A DNA stretch of 64,000 nt from Puccinia triticina. Taxonomy: Eukaryota > Basidiomycota > Pucciniomycetes > Pucciniales > Pucciniaceae. The DNA lies in assembly GCF_026914185.1 (NCBI RefSeq), contig NC_070561.1, positions 5,828,001 through 5,892,000 of the forward strand, written 5' to 3'. Positions 1 to 10,452 of the stretch are shown here, in pieces; the stretch's first letter is position 1; every line of letters starts with the position of its first letter. A program made the translations under genes and the position numbers. The notes below the pieces were generated by a model that was not told the DNA's origin, ran no database searches, and saw nothing but the letters and a program-made list of their open reading frames with translations.

Positions 1-33
1 TTCCTGTTGTCACACAAGAGACACAGGCTCACA
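1..33 (+). repeat. 3' end of the 5' LTR
   Basis: These bases match 8469-8501, the end of the downstream LTR, including the terminal GGCTCACA. The rest of this LTR lies upstream of the window. Confidence 0.85.
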
Positions 34-35
34 AT

Positions 36-51
36 TGGGGGCCTCATCGGG
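36..51 (+). other. Candidate primer-binding site
   Basis: TGGGGGCCTCATCGGG begins two bases after the LTR end, where a reverse-transcription primer site is expected. It resembles the retroviral tRNA-Pro-type site TGGGGGCTCGTCCGGG but is not identical. The actual primer tRNA is not established. Confidence 0.45.
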
Positions 52-475
52 AATTATCCTCCCTTTTTCATTCTTCTAGACAGCTTAAAAACCAAGGACT
101 GATCATCCTGTTTAAATCAAACAAAAAATTCATAAAAATTCGAAAAATTCATAAAAAATTCTTCTACATATACTACTAACGCTGAAATTCTCTCAAAACT
201 TTCCCAAATTGGTTCTATATTGGTTAAATCCCTAACTGAACCCTTGAAAATTTTTTCTTACGTCCCCTCTAACCGTGAAAGTGCAGAATTGCGACTCTTC
301 CGCGGACCTATTTATCCCTTTGTCGGATTTATCCTCCCTTGACTCCTCTATACCTTTAGATCAAGAGGAGATATCAAAAATCGGAGTACGCTCAAAAGAT
401 TCCTTGCCTTCTGAACTATAATTGCCGCAATTGACCGTAAAAAAAAAATTCGCAACGGCGCAGGACAGCGAATAA

Positions 476-763
476 GAAGAAGATTACGAAAATAGGATAA
501 TTGCTACTCCGCAAAACGGAAATCTAATTAGTAGTACATCTTGGACACCCATTGCTACTACTACATATCCCAAAGTCCGCCGCAGGAAAGTCACAGCCGC
601 TGTTAATATAGCCGACTGGACATCTGAAACTCCCGCGAAAACCAAAGCTAAACAAAAAAAGAAGAAAGTCTCTTCTACTACGTGTAAAAGCCGCAGACTT
701 TCCGCTAAAGCTAAGGTTTCAGGTACTTCTTTTTATTTCCTTATTTCTGAAAATAAAACATAA
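476..763 (+). CDS. Short basic open frame in the Ty3 leader
   Basis: A 96-codon frame is open after the TAA at 473-475 and ends at TAA 761-763. It has no clear start codon. Its product would be Lys/Arg/Thr-rich with a KQKKKKVSS-type basic patch. Composition looks protein-like, in contrast to the AT-rich, repetitive leader before it. It may be a degenerate N-terminal part of the upstream ORF or a leader exon: a GT at 723 and the AG at the end of CATCTTAG (about 850) could form an intron. No family is recognised and coding status is uncertain. Confidence 0.25.
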   Translation, partial: EEDYENRIIATPQNGNLISSTSWTPIATTTYPKVRRRKVTAAVNIADWTSETPAKTKAKQKKKKVSSTTCKSRRLSAKAKVSGTSFYFLISENKT

Positions 764-932
764 AAAAATATATATATATATATAGATATACTAATAATAA
801 AACAACAAAAAATTAATTACAACTCGTAAACAAAATGCCCCCCCATCTTAGAAATGGAAGGGACCTCTCAGCAGAACAACGACTCCGCTACCAACTCAGC
901 CCAGCCGCAGAGGAACGGTTTTGACGGGCTAG

Positions 933-2027
933 TTGGCATTACCGCTGTTGGACGAGGATTTTCTTGTGTTCCCTCGAGAGGAACCTTTGCCGCCGGACAC
1001 GGGCATTCCCCCAGCTTTGTACAATCCAAGGGAGACGTCCCTGGCCCTAGCTTCGAACAGGTCGACGCCAGTACCGCGACCAATAGAGAGGGAGCAGATG
1101 AGATCTCATCCCTCCCCCCAGCCTACCAACCCAGAGGGTTTACGACCGGGAGCGCCGCCAGATCTGTCCCTGGTTCCCCCAACTCAGAACCAGGCTCCTC
1201 AAGATTCCTCCGGGCAGATGGAGCTCACGCCGGAGGATCAAGAGATCCTAGATCTAGTCAACCTCCTCAACGAGCAATACGAATTGCACGTCCGCGCTCG
1301 GGAGACGCAGAACACACGAGCTCTGAGGCGCCTCCTCTCTCAAGCCGCTACAATGCAAGAGATGATAGAAGAGATGGTTGGGAGAGACGAAGATATCCGT
1401 CTCAGCCAGGACTGGATCCCCAGAGAGGACCTCAACGCCCTGGAGAGGACGTTATACCAGCAGAATTTAGACGCCAAGCGCAGAGCACCGCCGATAATAA
1501 CCGCGCAGACCAACACCGGCCTAGCCCTAGCCCCACAGCCAGGCCACCAACCTCTGATAGCTACGCCGACACCAGAGCCTCAAACTTCGCGACACCAAGC
1601 GCAAGAGACCGGTTACCAGGGTCCTACTCCCCCTTACGTGCCACAAGCGCCAATGCCACCCCCCTACGACCATCAGGCTCTTCAAATGCCGCCCCCGCCC
1701 CCGCCGCAACAACAACAAATGGCAAGACTCCCACCAGCTTCCACACAGCTAGATGGGACCCAAGCGCCGCGCCATCATCCCTACCAGCGCCCCAACGCAC
1801 ATTACCATCAACCTCAACCCCATTATCAACAGTGGGGAGGTCAGCGCGGGAATTACCACCATCAATCCCATTTTCACGGCTCGAGAGGATCCGGGAGGAA
1901 CTGGAACCCTCCCTTGGGGAATACCCACAGGATCATCAACGTCAGGGAGTTCTTGATGAGATTGACCAGGTCCAACGGGAGAGGCCGCGGCAGAGGGAGA
2001 GGGAGAGGCAGAGGTTTTCACCAATAA
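933..2027 (+). CDS. Extra ORF upstream of gag: coiled-coil, Q/P-rich, RGG-type tail
   Basis: This 364-codon frame lies ahead of gag in the Ty3 element. The first codon is TTG after a TAG at 930-932, so it is probably the remainder of a longer frame; an ATG at 835 opens a compatible sequence that would need a frameshift near 920. About residues 95-165 are charged and helical (repeated Leu with Glu/Arg), followed by a Pro/Gln/His/Tyr-rich stretch. The C-terminus is a run of Arg-Gly pairs ending GRGFHQ, like an RGG RNA-binding tail. The overlapping frame from 854 is also open across the whole region, but there it is only Ser/Pro/Arg-rich. I therefore take the 933 frame as the selected one. Function is unknown; RNA binding or particle assembly is a guess from composition. 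Confidence 0.55.
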   Translation: MALPLLDEDFLVFPREEPLPPDTGIPPALYNPRETSLALASNRSTPVPRPIEREQMRSHPSPQPTNPEGLRPGAPPDLSLVPPTQNQAPQDSSGQMELTPEDQEILDLVNLLNEQYELHVRARETQNTRALRRLLSQAATMQEMIEEMVGRDEDIRLSQDWIPREDLNALERTLYQQNLDAKRRAPPIITAQTNTGLALAPQPGHQPLIATPTPEPQTSRHQAQETGYQGPTPPYVPQAPMPPPYDHQALQMPPPPPPQQQQMARLPPASTQLDGTQAPRHHPYQRPNAHYHQPQPHYQQWGGQRGNYHHQSHFHGSRGSGRNWNPPLGNTHRIINVREFLMRLTRSNGRGRGRGRGRGRGFHQ

Positions 2028-2041
2028 GTTCAGCCTCTCCC

Positions 2042-2464
2042 ATGGGTTTAAGTTTAGATCTTGATAATCTTTCTAGCCAATCCAGCAGAGAAATTTTCTT
2101 TAGTCATCTTAACAATGATTTGTCTAACAATGGTCCCATTTTGTTAGAAGAAAAATTACATTCATTGTTCTCTAAATTTCTTTCTGAACTGTCTGGAACT
2201 GTGGAAACAATCCCTGGTACTCTTTTAGAATCTTGTGTCCAGAATTTCAGAGAAGTCCTCAATGTTTCCATCATTGATATCTTTAGAGAGGAATTTATGC
2301 CCCATTTGCTTGACCAATTCCTGAATCAAATGAGAGACTGCGCCAAAGAGAGACCTGCTGTGAATTCCAATGAGTTTGAACAATTGAGAAAACTCCTTGA
2401 AGAGAAGCTAGGAGGTGTTCAAGAGAAATTAGAAGGAGTACAAGACCTCATTCTAGTAAATTAA
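2042..2464 (+). CDS. Small gag-associated ORF (N-terminal Gag-like module)
   Basis: From ATG 2042 the frame gives 141 residues rich in Leu, Phe and Glu, with predicted helices and a C-terminal heptad-like stretch (EKLGGVQEKLEGVQD). The same frame is open upstream to 854, but composition changes sharply here, so I place the start at 2042. It ends 18 nt before the ATG of gag. No catalytic motif or named domain is visible. The likely role is structural, as a separated first part of Gag; this is inferred from position and helical character only. Confidence 0.5.
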   Translation: MGLSLDLDNLSSQSSREIFFSHLNNDLSNNGPILLEEKLHSLFSKFLSELSGTVETIPGTLLESCVQNFREVLNVSIIDIFREEFMPHLLDQFLNQMRDCAKERPAVNSNEFEQLRKLLEEKLGGVQEKLEGVQDLILVN

Positions 2465-2482
2465 TCCCAACACCATTCCAAT

Positions 2483-4252
2483 ATGGACTCACTTGGTAAG
2501 AATTTGGATGAATTGGAAGATAAAATGTATCACAAACTTTCCTCTTTAGAAAATCAAATGAGTGACCTCCAATCTAATGGCCACAATAGATTTGAGCAGA
2601 CCAAAAGGAGACTCTGTGACATTTCTTCTGTAGTGAATAGTACCAATACCAAGTTAGAGCAATTGATTGGACCTGCTGATAGAGATTGTCCTCCTCATCT
2701 CAACTATAATAATCCAGTGCTTAATGCTCAGAGTGAGGGCCAACACCACCAAGATAATCTGAGAAATCCTGCTCATTTTACTTCCCCCAGACCACCTCCT
2801 GCCATGGATAATACTCCTATACCTGACTCTCACCAATCAGATAAACCCAACTTCTCCAAACCAGCTAACAATCATAACAGTCCATTTTTCAATAATGAAT
2901 TCCCTTACATTGATCATGGACCAATTGACCCTGATATGAGGAAAGAGCTGTGGAAAGGCATACCAAAAAACAGTGATTGGGAGAAGTTCTCAGGAGAATT
3001 ACCTTACAGCCATGAGCTATGGATCAAGAACACTGATATCCTTGTCAGGGACTATTTAATGTTGGACCATATGATACTTAGTAGACTGACAATTATCTTG
3101 ACTGACACTGCTAGAAACTGGTACCTTGGAATCAGAGATAAGTGTGGGAACAAATCTTGGGCTTGGTGGAAGAATGCCATCAGAAATAAATTTGGTACTG
3201 AGAACTGGAAATGGAAAATGCAACAGGAGTTTGAGAGTGATCACTTTACTTATGATGGAAGAAGAATCCATAAATGGTTTGGTAATCAAAGAGAACAACT
3301 GAAAGCCTATCAACCTGAGCTCAGTGAGTATCTCATTTGTGAGAAGATCCTAAAGCAATGCCCCCCAAATCTTGAGCATGCTGTTAAAAGCAGATACAAG
3401 AGAGATGCTACTGAAATGAGCTTTGAGGACATGGTTATAATTGCTGAAGAAGTCATAGACAGAGTAATGAAAAGAAACAAGCCTGTGACAAACAGTTACA
3501 ATGCTCCAAACAGATCCCAATGGAGAAATAATCCTACTCCTGAAAAAGCTGATAAGCCAACTGAGTCCTCCTCAAAAAGGAATCCTGTCCCTGCCCCTGA
3601 TAAGGACAAACTTATATGTCATTTCTGCAAACAAGCTGGCCACTTCTCCAGAGAATGCCCTAAGAAAAAGAACAGGATAAACAATTTGGGAATGGATGAT
3701 GATCATGATACCAAGAGTGACAAAGGAGAAGATCAAGGTGAGCAACCAAAGTCTGAATCTGAGCTAGATGAAGAAGAAGAAAATCATAGAACCAACCACA
3801 TGATACTTGCTATGGACAATGGGAATGGTAGCAATCATGATCCTCTGGTTGACTTTGATTTTGGAACTCATGCTGTAGAATGTGAGATAAATCAAGAATT
3901 CTCCATTCCTGAAATCCAAGCTGAGACTCATCAACCCCAGACTTGGGACAAATCCTGTCAATCTTCCCACATAGAGGATGCCAGACTCATGAAATGTAAG
4001 CCTGATAGAGGAAAAGCTCATCTCACTGGAAAAGCTAATCTGACTACTGTCCTCATTGAATCCAGAGAACACTCATGCCTTCTTGATAGTGGAGCTTCTT
4101 GTTCAATCATCAGCAACAAACTGCTAGATTCTATAATACCAGAATGGGAAAACAAACTCATGCCAATCAATCATGCTAAATTCCACAGCTGTAGTGATCA
4201 ATTACAACCAATGGGCATAATAGAAATGGCTTTAATTTTTTCCTCACACTAA
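2483..4252 (+). CDS. gag: Gag polyprotein with zinc knuckle and aspartic protease
   Basis: The 589-residue product would form the particle and bind element RNA. Residues 1-60 look coiled-coil. About 155-300 form a capsid-like helical region with many Trp ([22 protein letters not shown]). A CCHC zinc knuckle, [14 protein letters not shown], lies near residue 378. The C-terminal part carries the protease signature [11 protein letters not shown] near residue 535, with Asp as the catalytic residue. The frame stops at 4250-4252, about 50 residues after the active site, because a run of six T at 4236-4241 shifts it. With five T the frame would run straight into the RT ORF. This could be an inactivating indel, a sequencing error or a programmed shift. 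Confidence 0.88.
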   Translation: MDSLGKNLDELEDKMYHKLSSLENQMSDLQSNGHNRFEQTKRRLCDISSVVNSTNTKLEQLIGPADRDCPPHLNYNNPVLNAQSEGQHHQDNLRNPAHFTSPRPPPAMDNTPIPDSHQSDKPNFSKPANNHNSPFFNNEFPYIDHGPIDPDMRKELWKGIPKNSDWEKFSGELPYSHELWIKNTDILVRDYLMLDHMILSRLTIILTDTARNWYLGIRDKCGNKSWAWWKNAIRNKFGTENWKWKMQQEFESDHFTYDGRRIHKWFGNQREQLKAYQPELSEYLICEKILKQCPPNLEHAVKSRYKRDATEMSFEDMVIIAEEVIDRVMKRNKPVTNSYNAPNRSQWRNNPTPEKADKPTESSSKRNPVPAPDKDKLICHFCKQAGHFSRECPKKKNRINNLGMDDDHDTKSDKGEDQGEQPKSESELDEEEENHRTNHMILAMDNGNGSNHDPLVDFDFGTHAVECEINQEFSIPEIQAETHQPQTWDKSCQSSHIEDARLMKCKPDRGKAHLTGKANLTTVLIESREHSCLLDSGASCSIISNKLLDSIIPEWENKLMPINHAKFHSCSDQLQPMGIIEMALIFSSH

Positions 4253-4286
4253 AGGTTCCATTAGAATTCTGGCAGAATTTGTAGTC

Positions 4287-6089
4287 ATGAAAAATGCAAG
4301 AATAAACTACCTTATCCTTGGGAATGATTACATGTCTCTTTATGGTTTTGATATCACAAACAGCAAAGAGAGATTCTTTACCATTGGAAATGAGAACAAG
4401 AGGAAGAAATTCAGTTTTAAGTCTCATCATCTGGAGAAAATGAGTCCTTCCAATGAAATTTCTGCTGTAAAGAAGTCCCATCCTCAACTCCAGCAATTTA
4501 TTGCAGAGGAACTCTGTGAAGCCAAGTTCAGTGATAAGCTAACCATTGAGCAGAAAGAGAAACTGTTTGAAGTCCTCTATAATAACAAACTTGCTTTCTC
4601 TAACACTAACCAGCCCCTTGGTGCCATTAAAGGTCATGAAGTTCATCTCAAACTGACAACTGAAAGGCCTTATCCCCCTCTCCTCAGAAGACCTCCTTAT
4701 CCTGCCAGCCCCAAAAGCAGAGAAGCTCTTGAGCAACATATTGAAGAGCTAGTAAAGCTGAATGTTCTAAGGAAAGTTGGCCATAATGAAGTAGTTGAGA
4801 TTACCACTCCTGTTATCATTGCCTGGCACAATGGGAAGTCCAGAATGGTAGGAGATTTCAGAGCCTTAAACTCCTACACTGCTTCAGAGAGATATCCCAT
4901 TCCAAAAATCAGTGAAACTCTGAACAACCTGGCCAAAGCCAAATTTCTGACCAGCATGGATGTGCTTAAAGGTTTTCATCAGAATGACATTGCAGAAGAT
5001 TCCAGACACCTGCTCAGGATTATTATGCACAAAGGAATCTATGAATACCTGAGGATGCCCTTTGGAATCAAGAATGCCCCATCTCATTTCCAGAGGATGA
5101 TGGACATTGAATTCAGAAAGGAAATTGATGAGAAATGGGTCATTATCTATATTGATGACACTATCATTATGTCCAATACTTGGGAGGAACACCTTACTAG
5201 GATAGACAGGATACTTAAAGTTGTCATCAATATGAACATGAAGATCTCCTTGAAGAAGTTTAACTTTGGATTTGACCAGATCAAAGCTCTAGGCCATCTT
5301 GTTTCTGGAATTGCTATAGGAATAGATCAGAACAAAGTAGCTGCTGTCCTCCAAAAGCCTGTGCCTAGTAGCAGGAAAGAAATGCAATCTTTCCTTGGTT
5401 TTGCTGGTTACTACAGACAGCACATTGAGAAATTTGCTGAGATAGCAAAACCTCTTACTGAGCTCACAAGGATAGATGTCTTATATGAGATGACTCATCA
5501 TAGGATAGTGGCATACAACTTGTTGAAGGAGAAACTGACCACAGCACCTTTGCTACTATTCCCAGACTGGGCCCATCCCTTCACACTATATGTAGATGCT
5601 AGTATGACTGGTCTAGGTGCTGCTTTACATCAAGTCCAAGTCATTAATGGAGTGAGAAAAGAAGGGCCCATTGTCTTCATATCCAGACAACTGAAGGACA
5701 GTGAAACAAGATATGGTGCTAGTCAACTTGAATGCTTATGCCTGGTTTGGGCCCTGGAAAAACTCCATTACTACTTGGATGGCAGTGTCTTTCATGTTGT
5801 AACAGACTGCACAGCTTTGAGATCTCTTCTGAACATGAAAACTCCCAACAGACATATGCTCAGGTGGCAGATTGCCATTCAGGAATACAGAGGCAATATG
5901 ACCATCATCCACAGAGATGGGAATATTCACAAGAATGCTGATGGACTTAGCAGATGGGCTTTACCAAATGATCCAAGTAACCCTGCTTATGACCCAGAAG
6001 ATAAAGATGAAGATATATTCCCCATCATGGGCATACATGTCTCTACCTTCAAGAATGAATTCTTTGACTCAGTAAGAGAAGGTTACTAA
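4287..6089 (+). CDS. pol: Ty3-type reverse transcriptase and RNase H
   Basis: 600 residues, open upstream to about 4240 in the same frame, where it joins the protease. RT motifs in order: [10 protein letters not shown] (first catalytic Asp), [15 protein letters not shown], and YIDD at 5148-5159 (catalytic Asp pair). The LGHLVS and [16 protein letters not shown] motifs are typical of Ty3 RT connection regions. An RNase H domain follows, with [14 protein letters not shown] (Asp), [17 protein letters not shown] (Glu) and TDCTALRSL (Asp). The frame ends at TAA 6087-6089, but the integrase continues in exactly the same frame 22 bases later, so this stop looks like a single nonsense change (for example from GAA) rather than a true gene end. 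Confidence 0.92.
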   Translation: MKNARINYLILGNDYMSLYGFDITNSKERFFTIGNENKRKKFSFKSHHLEKMSPSNEISAVKKSHPQLQQFIAEELCEAKFSDKLTIEQKEKLFEVLYNNKLAFSNTNQPLGAIKGHEVHLKLTTERPYPPLLRRPPYPASPKSREALEQHIEELVKLNVLRKVGHNEVVEITTPVIIAWHNGKSRMVGDFRALNSYTASERYPIPKISETLNNLAKAKFLTSMDVLKGFHQNDIAEDSRHLLRIIMHKGIYEYLRMPFGIKNAPSHFQRMMDIEFRKEIDEKWVIIYIDDTIIMSNTWEEHLTRIDRILKVVINMNMKISLKKFNFGFDQIKALGHLVSGIAIGIDQNKVAAVLQKPVPSSRKEMQSFLGFAGYYRQHIEKFAEIAKPLTELTRIDVLYEMTHHRIVAYNLLKEKLTTAPLLLFPDWAHPFTLYVDASMTGLGAALHQVQVINGVRKEGPIVFISRQLKDSETRYGASQLECLCLVWALEKLHYYLDGSVFHVVTDCTALRSLLNMKTPNRHMLRWQIAIQEYRGNMTIIHRDGNIHKNADGLSRWALPNDPSNPAYDPEDKDEDIFPIMGIHVSTFKNEFFDSVREGY

Positions 6090-6110
6090 CAAGATAAGAA
6101 CACTACTATC

Positions 6111-7622
6111 TTGTCTGAGCTCCTGCTGAAGGATACCAAGGATTCCCAGCTGAAAAACTCTCTACAGGAACCTTGGAGAAAGCTATATGATGAAGGAAGA
6201 TTTTCTCTATTTGATGGCCTCATCTACTTCAGAGAAAAACACAATTCTGTGCTAGTTCTAGCTGACAAAGCCAGAATCAATACCATCTTGCATGAATGCC
6301 ATGACACTGTCTACTCTGGTCATCTTTCTGAAGACAGGACTTTAGAGAAAGTAGCAGACACTGCCTGGTGGGCTAATTGGAGACAAGACACTGGTGAATA
6401 CTGCTCTTCCTGTGATAGGTGCCAGAAAGCAAATAAAGCCACAGGCAAGAGATTTGGACTGCTCATGAAAATTGAAGAACCTTCTAAGCCATGGGATGTG
6501 ATCAATATGGATTGGGTAACTTCCTTATCTCCTGGAGGAGCTGCTAGTTTCAATGTTTGTCTGGTAATAGTAGACAGATACTCCAAGACTCCAATATTTG
6601 TGCCCTGCTTCAAGGATGACTCTGCAATGGATACTGCCATACTGTTTTGGAACAGAGTGATGCCTAGAACTGGTATCCCAAGGATTATCATCTCTGACAG
6701 AGATCCAAAATTCACATCTGAATTCTGGACTGGCTTGCATAGTATGCTAGGAACAAAACTCTCCTTCTCTACTGCTTACCACCCCCAGACTGATGACCTA
6801 GCTGAAAGAATGATCCAAACACTTGAAGATATGATCAGGAGATTTTGTGTCTATGGGCTAGAATTCAAAGACAATGATGGGTACACCCATGACTGGGTCT
6901 CACTTTTACCAATTCTTGAGCTAGCCTACTGCACCAGTATACACTCAACCACTGGAAAACCTCCTGCCATCCTGGAGAAAGGCTGGATGCCAAACCTTCC
7001 CAGGAATTTCTTGAAACAAGACTCTGTGGATATTCATCCTACTGCTCCTGCCTATGGAAAAATCTTTGAGAAAGCTAGAAAACATGCTGAGCAATGCATA
7101 ACAGAAGCTACATCTTATAACAAAGAAAGATGGGACAAGACTCATAAAGAACCATCCTTTAAAGTTGGTGATCAAGTCCTGATATCCACAGCAAACTTCA
7201 ACAACTTATCTGGCCCCAAGAAGATGAGAGACTCCTTTGCTGGACCATTCCTAGTGAAAGCTTTACATGGAAAGAATGCTGTAGAAGTGATACTGACTGA
7301 AGAATTCAGCAGGAAGCATCCTACATTCCCTGTCAGCTTAGTGAAACCTTACAGAGACCCCAACCCAGACAAGTTCCCCCTGAGACAGAAGGTTAAAGTT
7401 GTCATTCCCCCCATGGATAAGAACCCTCAGAATAAAGTGATACAGAAGATCCTCAGAGAAAAAAGATTGAGAGTGGAGAACAGAGATGTGATGATGTACT
7501 TAGCTAGATACAAAGGCTTGAGTGCTGATCATGATGAATGGCTCCTTGAGAAGGACATTCCAGACTCTGCTATCCTTCTAAGGAATTTCAGAAGTGAGAA
7601 GAGGTCTGCCCCTATGGTTTAA
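6111..7622 (+). CDS. pol: Integrase with chromodomain-like C-terminus
   Basis: 503 residues in frame with the RT ORF. The N-terminal zinc-binding HHCC region is [12 protein letters not shown]...CSSCDRCQ. The catalytic D,D,E residues are visible as [23 protein letters not shown] and [22 protein letters not shown]-like region ([16 protein letters not shown]) follows. The last 60 residues ([14 protein letters not shown]..., then [16 protein letters not shown]) look like a chromodomain, which in chromoviruses directs integration to particular chromatin. The frame ends at TAA 7620-7622, 37 bases before the LTR, with purine-rich GGTGGTAGGGAA between them as the polypurine tract. The integrase itself has no visible break. 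Confidence 0.92.
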   Translation: MSELLLKDTKDSQLKNSLQEPWRKLYDEGRFSLFDGLIYFREKHNSVLVLADKARINTILHECHDTVYSGHLSEDRTLEKVADTAWWANWRQDTGEYCSSCDRCQKANKATGKRFGLLMKIEEPSKPWDVINMDWVTSLSPGGAASFNVCLVIVDRYSKTPIFVPCFKDDSAMDTAILFWNRVMPRTGIPRIIISDRDPKFTSEFWTGLHSMLGTKLSFSTAYHPQTDDLAERMIQTLEDMIRRFCVYGLEFKDNDGYTHDWVSLLPILELAYCTSIHSTTGKPPAILEKGWMPNLPRNFLKQDSVDIHPTAPAYGKIFEKARKHAEQCITEATSYNKERWDKTHKEPSFKVGDQVLISTANFNNLSGPKKMRDSFAGPFLVKALHGKNAVEVILTEEFSRKHPTFPVSLVKPYRDPNPDKFPLRQKVKVVIPPMDKNPQNKVIQKILREKRLRVENRDVMMYLARYKGLSADHDEWLLEKDIPDSAILLRNFRSEKRSAPMV

Positions 7623-7658
7623 TTTCCTACAGAAATCCAACCTTTTGGTGGTAGGGAA

Positions 7659-8501
7659 TGTCAGCCTTAGAGTCAACACAGCTGACCTAAAGTCTGCCTC
7701 TTTTCTACTTATTACATATGAAATTACCTCATATCTTTTTCATCTTAAGAGATATCATTGTTTTGACTTCATTTTCTGTTTCCTCATGCAATTTTAACCC
7801 TAGTTACAACTTAACAATTCTTTGTAACTATACTCCTTCCCTGAGTTCTTGAGTTGTGGCGCACATGCGCAGTTGTGACGTGTCAGCGCTACCAGGCGCG
7901 CCAAACCACATGTACATATGTAATTACATAAGCAAACTGTGAAAATTTGCAAAGTCAGGATCCCCCTTGCCTGAGGAGGATCTACAGACTTCAGCCCACC
8001 AGAACCACACCCCAGATAACCCAGGATCACCACCAAGGAGATTACCACACTCCCAGTATACCTACTGTCACAGGCACCTAGGATATTGACAGTAAGTAAA
8101 CTCTTTCTCTGAACCTTGCTTATCCAAAGTGAAACTCTGTAGCTCTTGATTGTTTCTTCTTTTCTTCAACTCTTTCAATCTTAAAAGATCAAAAGGTTAT
8201 CTCTGGTTAAGACCTACAAAACCAGAGCAGAGTAGTAACCCTACTTCTGAATCCCAACAACGTTTCCTTGTTGTGAGTGGAGGCTGTTGCACTCTTTCTT
8301 GGCCTTGCACAGCTGGCATCCAACTTTTCCAGGTTGAGAATAGCCCAGATCAATTAATTAAGACTTAAAGTCTAGGCCTGATCTTCTCTTTCTCTCTTTC
8401 TTTCTTCTCTCTCTGTTTGTATTTCTTTATCCCAAGAAATCCAACCAGAGTCTCCCCATTTTCCTTGTGTCCTGTTGTCACACAAGAGACACAGGCTCAC
8501 A
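7659..8501 (+). repeat. 3' LTR of the Ty3 element (843 bp)
   Basis: The LTR starts TGTCAGCC just after a purine-rich tract and ends GGCTCACA. It matches the solo LTRs at 21283-22462 and, in reverse, 55656-57584. Pyrimidine-rich stretches (8388-8416) and a CTCAGG/CCTGAGG-containing segment lie inside. The following five bases are GCTGA. Confidence 0.9.
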
Positions 8502-8539
8502 GCTGAGCATCACCTGGGCAAGGAATGTTCAAACGGCTT

Positions 8540-8680
8540 TATTCCAATTCTGAGAGTGAGCTGTGTGAAAAGGCTGACTATGAGCTGGGCAGAAAAGCTG
8601 AGTATGAGCTGGGTGCCAAAGCTGAGTATCAGCTGGACAGAACTGAGGATCAGTTGGGCTCATCAAAAACTGAACAGGAC
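8540..8680 (+). repeat. Degenerate 24-bp tandem repeat encoding KAEYELG-type octapeptides
   Basis: Four imperfect units of the pattern aaagctgagtatgagctggg lie in tandem. In the frame starting at 8525 they read KADYELGR, KAEYELGA, KAEYQLDR and a worn TEDQLG unit. Unit length is divisible by three and substitutions are mostly conservative. The stretch lies between the Ty3 LTR and the copia remnant and belongs to no family I recognise. Confidence 0.5.
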
Positions 8681-8744
8681 CTCCTTGGTAAATTTTGGAA
8701 GTTGAGGAGATGGTTGGGAGATTGGAGTAGATAGTGGATAGATA

Positions 8745-10452
8745 TTGGATAGATGGTGGGTAGCTGGCTGGAGCTGGTGTAATGTCACTTGTCATCAACT
8801 GACTATTTTATTTTCCTGGTGTCAGACTCAGATTTGCCACGTTTTGTTCTCCAACGTTCAGGCTCCTTTTGCGCCACTCCCTATCAGTCTTCCTGGTTCC
8901 CCTAACCCACCCATTTCTGTCTCCAGTTCCTTTTTTCCATCTGTTCCGTGTTCTGTTTCCGTTGATAAGTCTCTTTCTCAAAAAATGCCAGGCTCTCCTG
9001 TTCTATGCGGCAATGACATCTCCATGTTGGCTTCCAGAACTAATGTGTCCCACTCTGAGGAGGTTTTTAAGGAACCTCTTGGCCTGGCAACTGATTACCA
9101 GTGGAAATCTGAGGCGCTGACCAAAGATGAGCTGAAATTGCTCTATTATCACCGGGCTTTTGGCCATGCAAGCCTACGCCACATCAGGCGGATAATAAAG
9201 TTAAGCCTTGGCAATGGCTTACCACAAGATATCCCAAGTGGAAAAATTCACTGTCCTGTCTGTGCGATTAGTAAGAGTACAAGAATTAACCCGTTAGCCT
9301 CTACCCTTAGAACAGTAGAACAAGTAGACATTCTAGCAGCCGACCTGATGGGCCCGTTCCAGGTGGACTCGATTGACGGAGGAAAGTACCTACTGACCAT
9401 GCAAGACGTTGCGACAGGCTACACTTTCATCAAGGTGTTGAGACAAAAGTCAGAAGCCAACCAACACATTATCGACACTATCACGCGCCTGGAGCAAGCC
9501 ACTGGAAAGCGTCTTCAAGCCCTTCGCAGCAATCATGGCGGTGAATTCGCCAACAAGAAGCTCAATGATTTCCTGACGTCCAAAGGCATTGTGGCGGAGA
9601 AAGCACTGCCTTATCATCACTACCAAAACGGCGTCATTGAAAGATTCAACCGGACAGTGGCAGACACGGGAAGAACAATTCTCATTGACAGCCCTCTACT
9701 GAACGAGTTCTGAAGCTACGCTTTTGTCTGGGCAACGTATGTGCTTAACAGGTTACCTAACAAGGCAAGCGGTGATAAGACGCCTTATGAAGCACTCTTT
9801 GGCAAGAAACCACAGTACAACAATTTCCGCGTTTTTGGCAGCATGGGCTACGTTCACATACCCAAAGAAAAGCGAAAAAAGCTTGACGAACGCGCGTTGA
9901 AAGGTTTTGCCATAGCCCATCTAGAACAAAGCAAAGGCTGGCTCTTTTGGATCCCGGATCAGAAGCGCTTTGTTTCCTCCACAATGGTGCATTTTCCAGC
10001 GGACCTGGCGAATGTACCTGTGAAAGCAAAAGACAATACTACGAATGCCGCGGATTCTGAGGACCCTCTAGCTACTGGATCGAAATTATCGGTAGATTAC
10101 ATCATGAACCTCCTCCATCTGGGAGATTTCTCACAAGAAATTGAGTTCAAGAATCAGGAGCTAATAGTCGACAAGATCATTGACCTCTGTCAGTTCTACG
10201 CGATCTCGGTGCCAAAGACCTTCAAACAAGCAATGAACTCCCCGGAAAAAGAAGCCTGGTCCAAGGCAATCGCGGTGGAACTGTCAAACCTAGAACAGAT
10301 GCGCGTCTGGATTTTGAAGCTGAACCCAGAGGACAAGAAAGCGCTAGGGGGTTGCTGGGTTTTTGCAACAAAGGCAGACTTGGATGGTTCTGGGGTCCGT
10401 TTCAAGGCTATATACGTGGCAAAAGTCTTTACGCAAGTTGAAGGTGAAGATT
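8745..10452 (+). pseudogene. Copia pol, first part: GAG-pre-integrase, integrase, start of RT
   Basis: The frame carries the zinc-binding region of a copia integrase (YYHRAFGHASLRHIRR, then CPVC). The core follows: DLMGPFQVDS, then SNHGGEFANKKL, where the usual second catalytic Asp (SDNGGEF) is replaced, then HHYQNGVIERFNRT with Glu kept. A TGA at 9711-9713 interrupts LLNEF/SYAFVWATYVLNR in frame, probably from TGG. The sequence then runs through NYEALFGKKP-like and RVFGSMGYVHIP motifs into the RT start (WVFATKADLDGSGVRFKAIYVAKVFTQVEGEDF). There it is cut by the foldback element at 10453. Integrase before RT is the copia order. Gag and protease are missing. Confidence 0.85.

Larger units (their letters stand above)
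1..8501 (+). mobile_element. Ty3/gypsy LTR retrotransposon (chromovirus-like), 5' LTR cut by window edge
   Basis: Gene order is 5' LTR end, leader ORFs, gag with zinc knuckle and aspartic protease, RT-RNase H, integrase with a chromodomain-like tail, then 3' LTR. Integrase after RT-RNase H is the Ty3/gypsy order. The first 33 bases match the last bases of the 3' LTR (both end in CACAGGCTCACA), so the window opens at the tail of the 5' LTR. The coding region has two visible breaks: a one-base frameshift in a T run at 4236-4241 and a TAA at 6087-6089. The five bases after the 3' LTR are GCTGA; the matching duplication lies outside the window. Solo LTRs of the same family occur at 21283-22462 (+) and 55656-57584 (-). 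Confidence 0.93.

Noticed and set aside
854..2030. First ~390 codons of the 536-codon frame as a real protein
   Set aside because: Composition is Ser/Pro/Arg shadow-like, whereas the 933 frame has helical and RGG features; only the part from 2042 looks protein-like.
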